From Oceanitalea sp047302425 (GTDB lineage: Bacteria > Actinomycetota > Actinomycetes > Actinomycetales > Actinomycetaceae): a stretch of 64,000 nucleotides of DNA. Numbering within the stretch: the stretch's first letter is position 1; each line of letters begins with the position of its first letter. The notes under the pieces were generated by a model. The model made no database searches. It was not told the origin of the DNA and saw only the letters and a program-made list of their open reading frames with translations. The translations under genes were made by a program, and so were the position numbers. Location of the stretch: positions 1,798,001 through 1,862,000 of the forward strand of contig NZ_CP154855.1 in NCBI RefSeq assembly GCF_047302425.1, read 5' to 3'. Of the stretch, positions 63,744 to 64,000 are shown piece by piece.

Positions 63744-64000
63744 ATGGCACGACGACGCCGCAGCCCGGGGGTGGAGGGCGGCGCGCGCCCTCCGCAGCTG
63801 CCGGGTCACGACATCGTCGGGCCGGTCGGCTTCGGCGCGCACGGGGCGGTGTGGGCGGCGCGCGACCGGGGCGGGCGCGACGTCGTCGTCAGCGTCCTCG
63901 CGCTGCCTCGCGGGGAGGCGGGCGCGGCGCAGCTGCGTCGGCTGGCCGGGCTCCGTCACGGCACCCACCCGCACCTGGCGCGGGTCCGTCAGGTGCTCGG
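63744..64000 (+). CDS. Serine/threonine-kinase-like protein, N-terminal part
   Basis: The frame from ATG 63744 is open to the window end (about 85 codons). It begins with a basic tail and then the kinase glycine-rich loop GPVGFGAHGAVWAARD at 26-41. The next strand reads DVVVSVLALP, where the ATP-binding lysine of ordinary kinases (VALKVL) is replaced by serine 50. It resembles a Hanks-type kinase N-lobe, possibly a pseudokinase. The rest lies outside the window. It is divergent from DUF4191. Confidence 0.65.
   Translation, partial: MARRRRSPGVEGGARPPQLPGHDIVGPVGFGAHGAVWAARDRGGRDVVVSVLALPRGEAGAAQLRRLAGLRHGTHPHLARVRQVL

Overview
The window is very GC-rich DNA with strong third-position GC bias, frequent GTG starts, F420-type LLM oxidoreductases, an ESX-type (type VII) secretion locus and the actinobacterial glnA2-glnE-glnA1 neighbourhood. 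It comes from a high-GC Gram-positive actinomycete. A member of Micrococcales near Georgenia or Cellulomonas is my best guess, but there is no rRNA gene to settle it.

Layout. 1-8.1 kb: the 3' part-missing gene of a secreted pectate lyase, a thiamine-binding-family protein, a zinc alcohol dehydrogenase, a 720-bp noncoding stretch packed with repeats, an ATP-grasp ligase / AbgT transporter / M20 amidohydrolase operon, and an N-terminally short class F sortase. 8.1-18 kb: an NHL-thioredoxin protein, a trehalose-synthase-like GH13 enzyme, and a complete oligopeptide ABC importer with a strong hairpin after the binding-protein gene. 18.1-19.2 kb: a methyltransferase and an RDD membrane protein.

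19.2-36.4 kb is the accessory centrepiece: one long minus-strand run of almost continuously overlapping genes. It begins with an FHA/zinc-ribbon protein and DUF6177. A 79-residue membrane stub, EccD, a MinD-like protein, EccC, a small unknown and a second ParA-like protein follow. Three WXG100/EspC-like small proteins come next, then an 882-residue WXG-headed polymorphic toxin. Downstream lies a tail of candidate immunity genes: three paralogues, an ankyrin protein plus a broken copy of it, a DUF2185/Imm33 protein, and a 307-residue protein that carries its own copy of the toxin's C-terminal module. EccB, EccE and mycosin are not seen. The cluster looks like a minimal ESX-like secretion unit dedicated to delivering a toxin, with accumulated immunity cassettes.

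36.5-54 kb is mostly core metabolism and housekeeping: an ArsR/SRPBCC pair with a visible operator, a class B penicillin-binding lipoprotein, asparaginase, CueP, F420 enzymes, a DUF368 (PopT-like) transporter, RecQ, a PHP phosphoesterase and a stand-alone 5'-3' exonuclease. 54-62.5 kb is the nitrogen-assimilation block: glnA2, the GS adenylyltransferase glnE and glnA1, the last with a four-part GlnR-type operator. RDD and DUF4191 genes follow in the order known from mycobacteria. The window ends in a kinase-like gene whose ATP-binding lysine is replaced.

Two patterns cut across the whole window. First, a short repeat (GCCGAGAGCCGGATTCTCC and variants) recurs in intergenic regions, in tandem arrays and even inside the proline-rich linker of the FHA gene, and large intergenic stem-loops recur with compensatory base changes. 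Second, many genes have a TAnnnT hexamer exactly 6-7 nt before the start codon, the signature of leaderless transcription.
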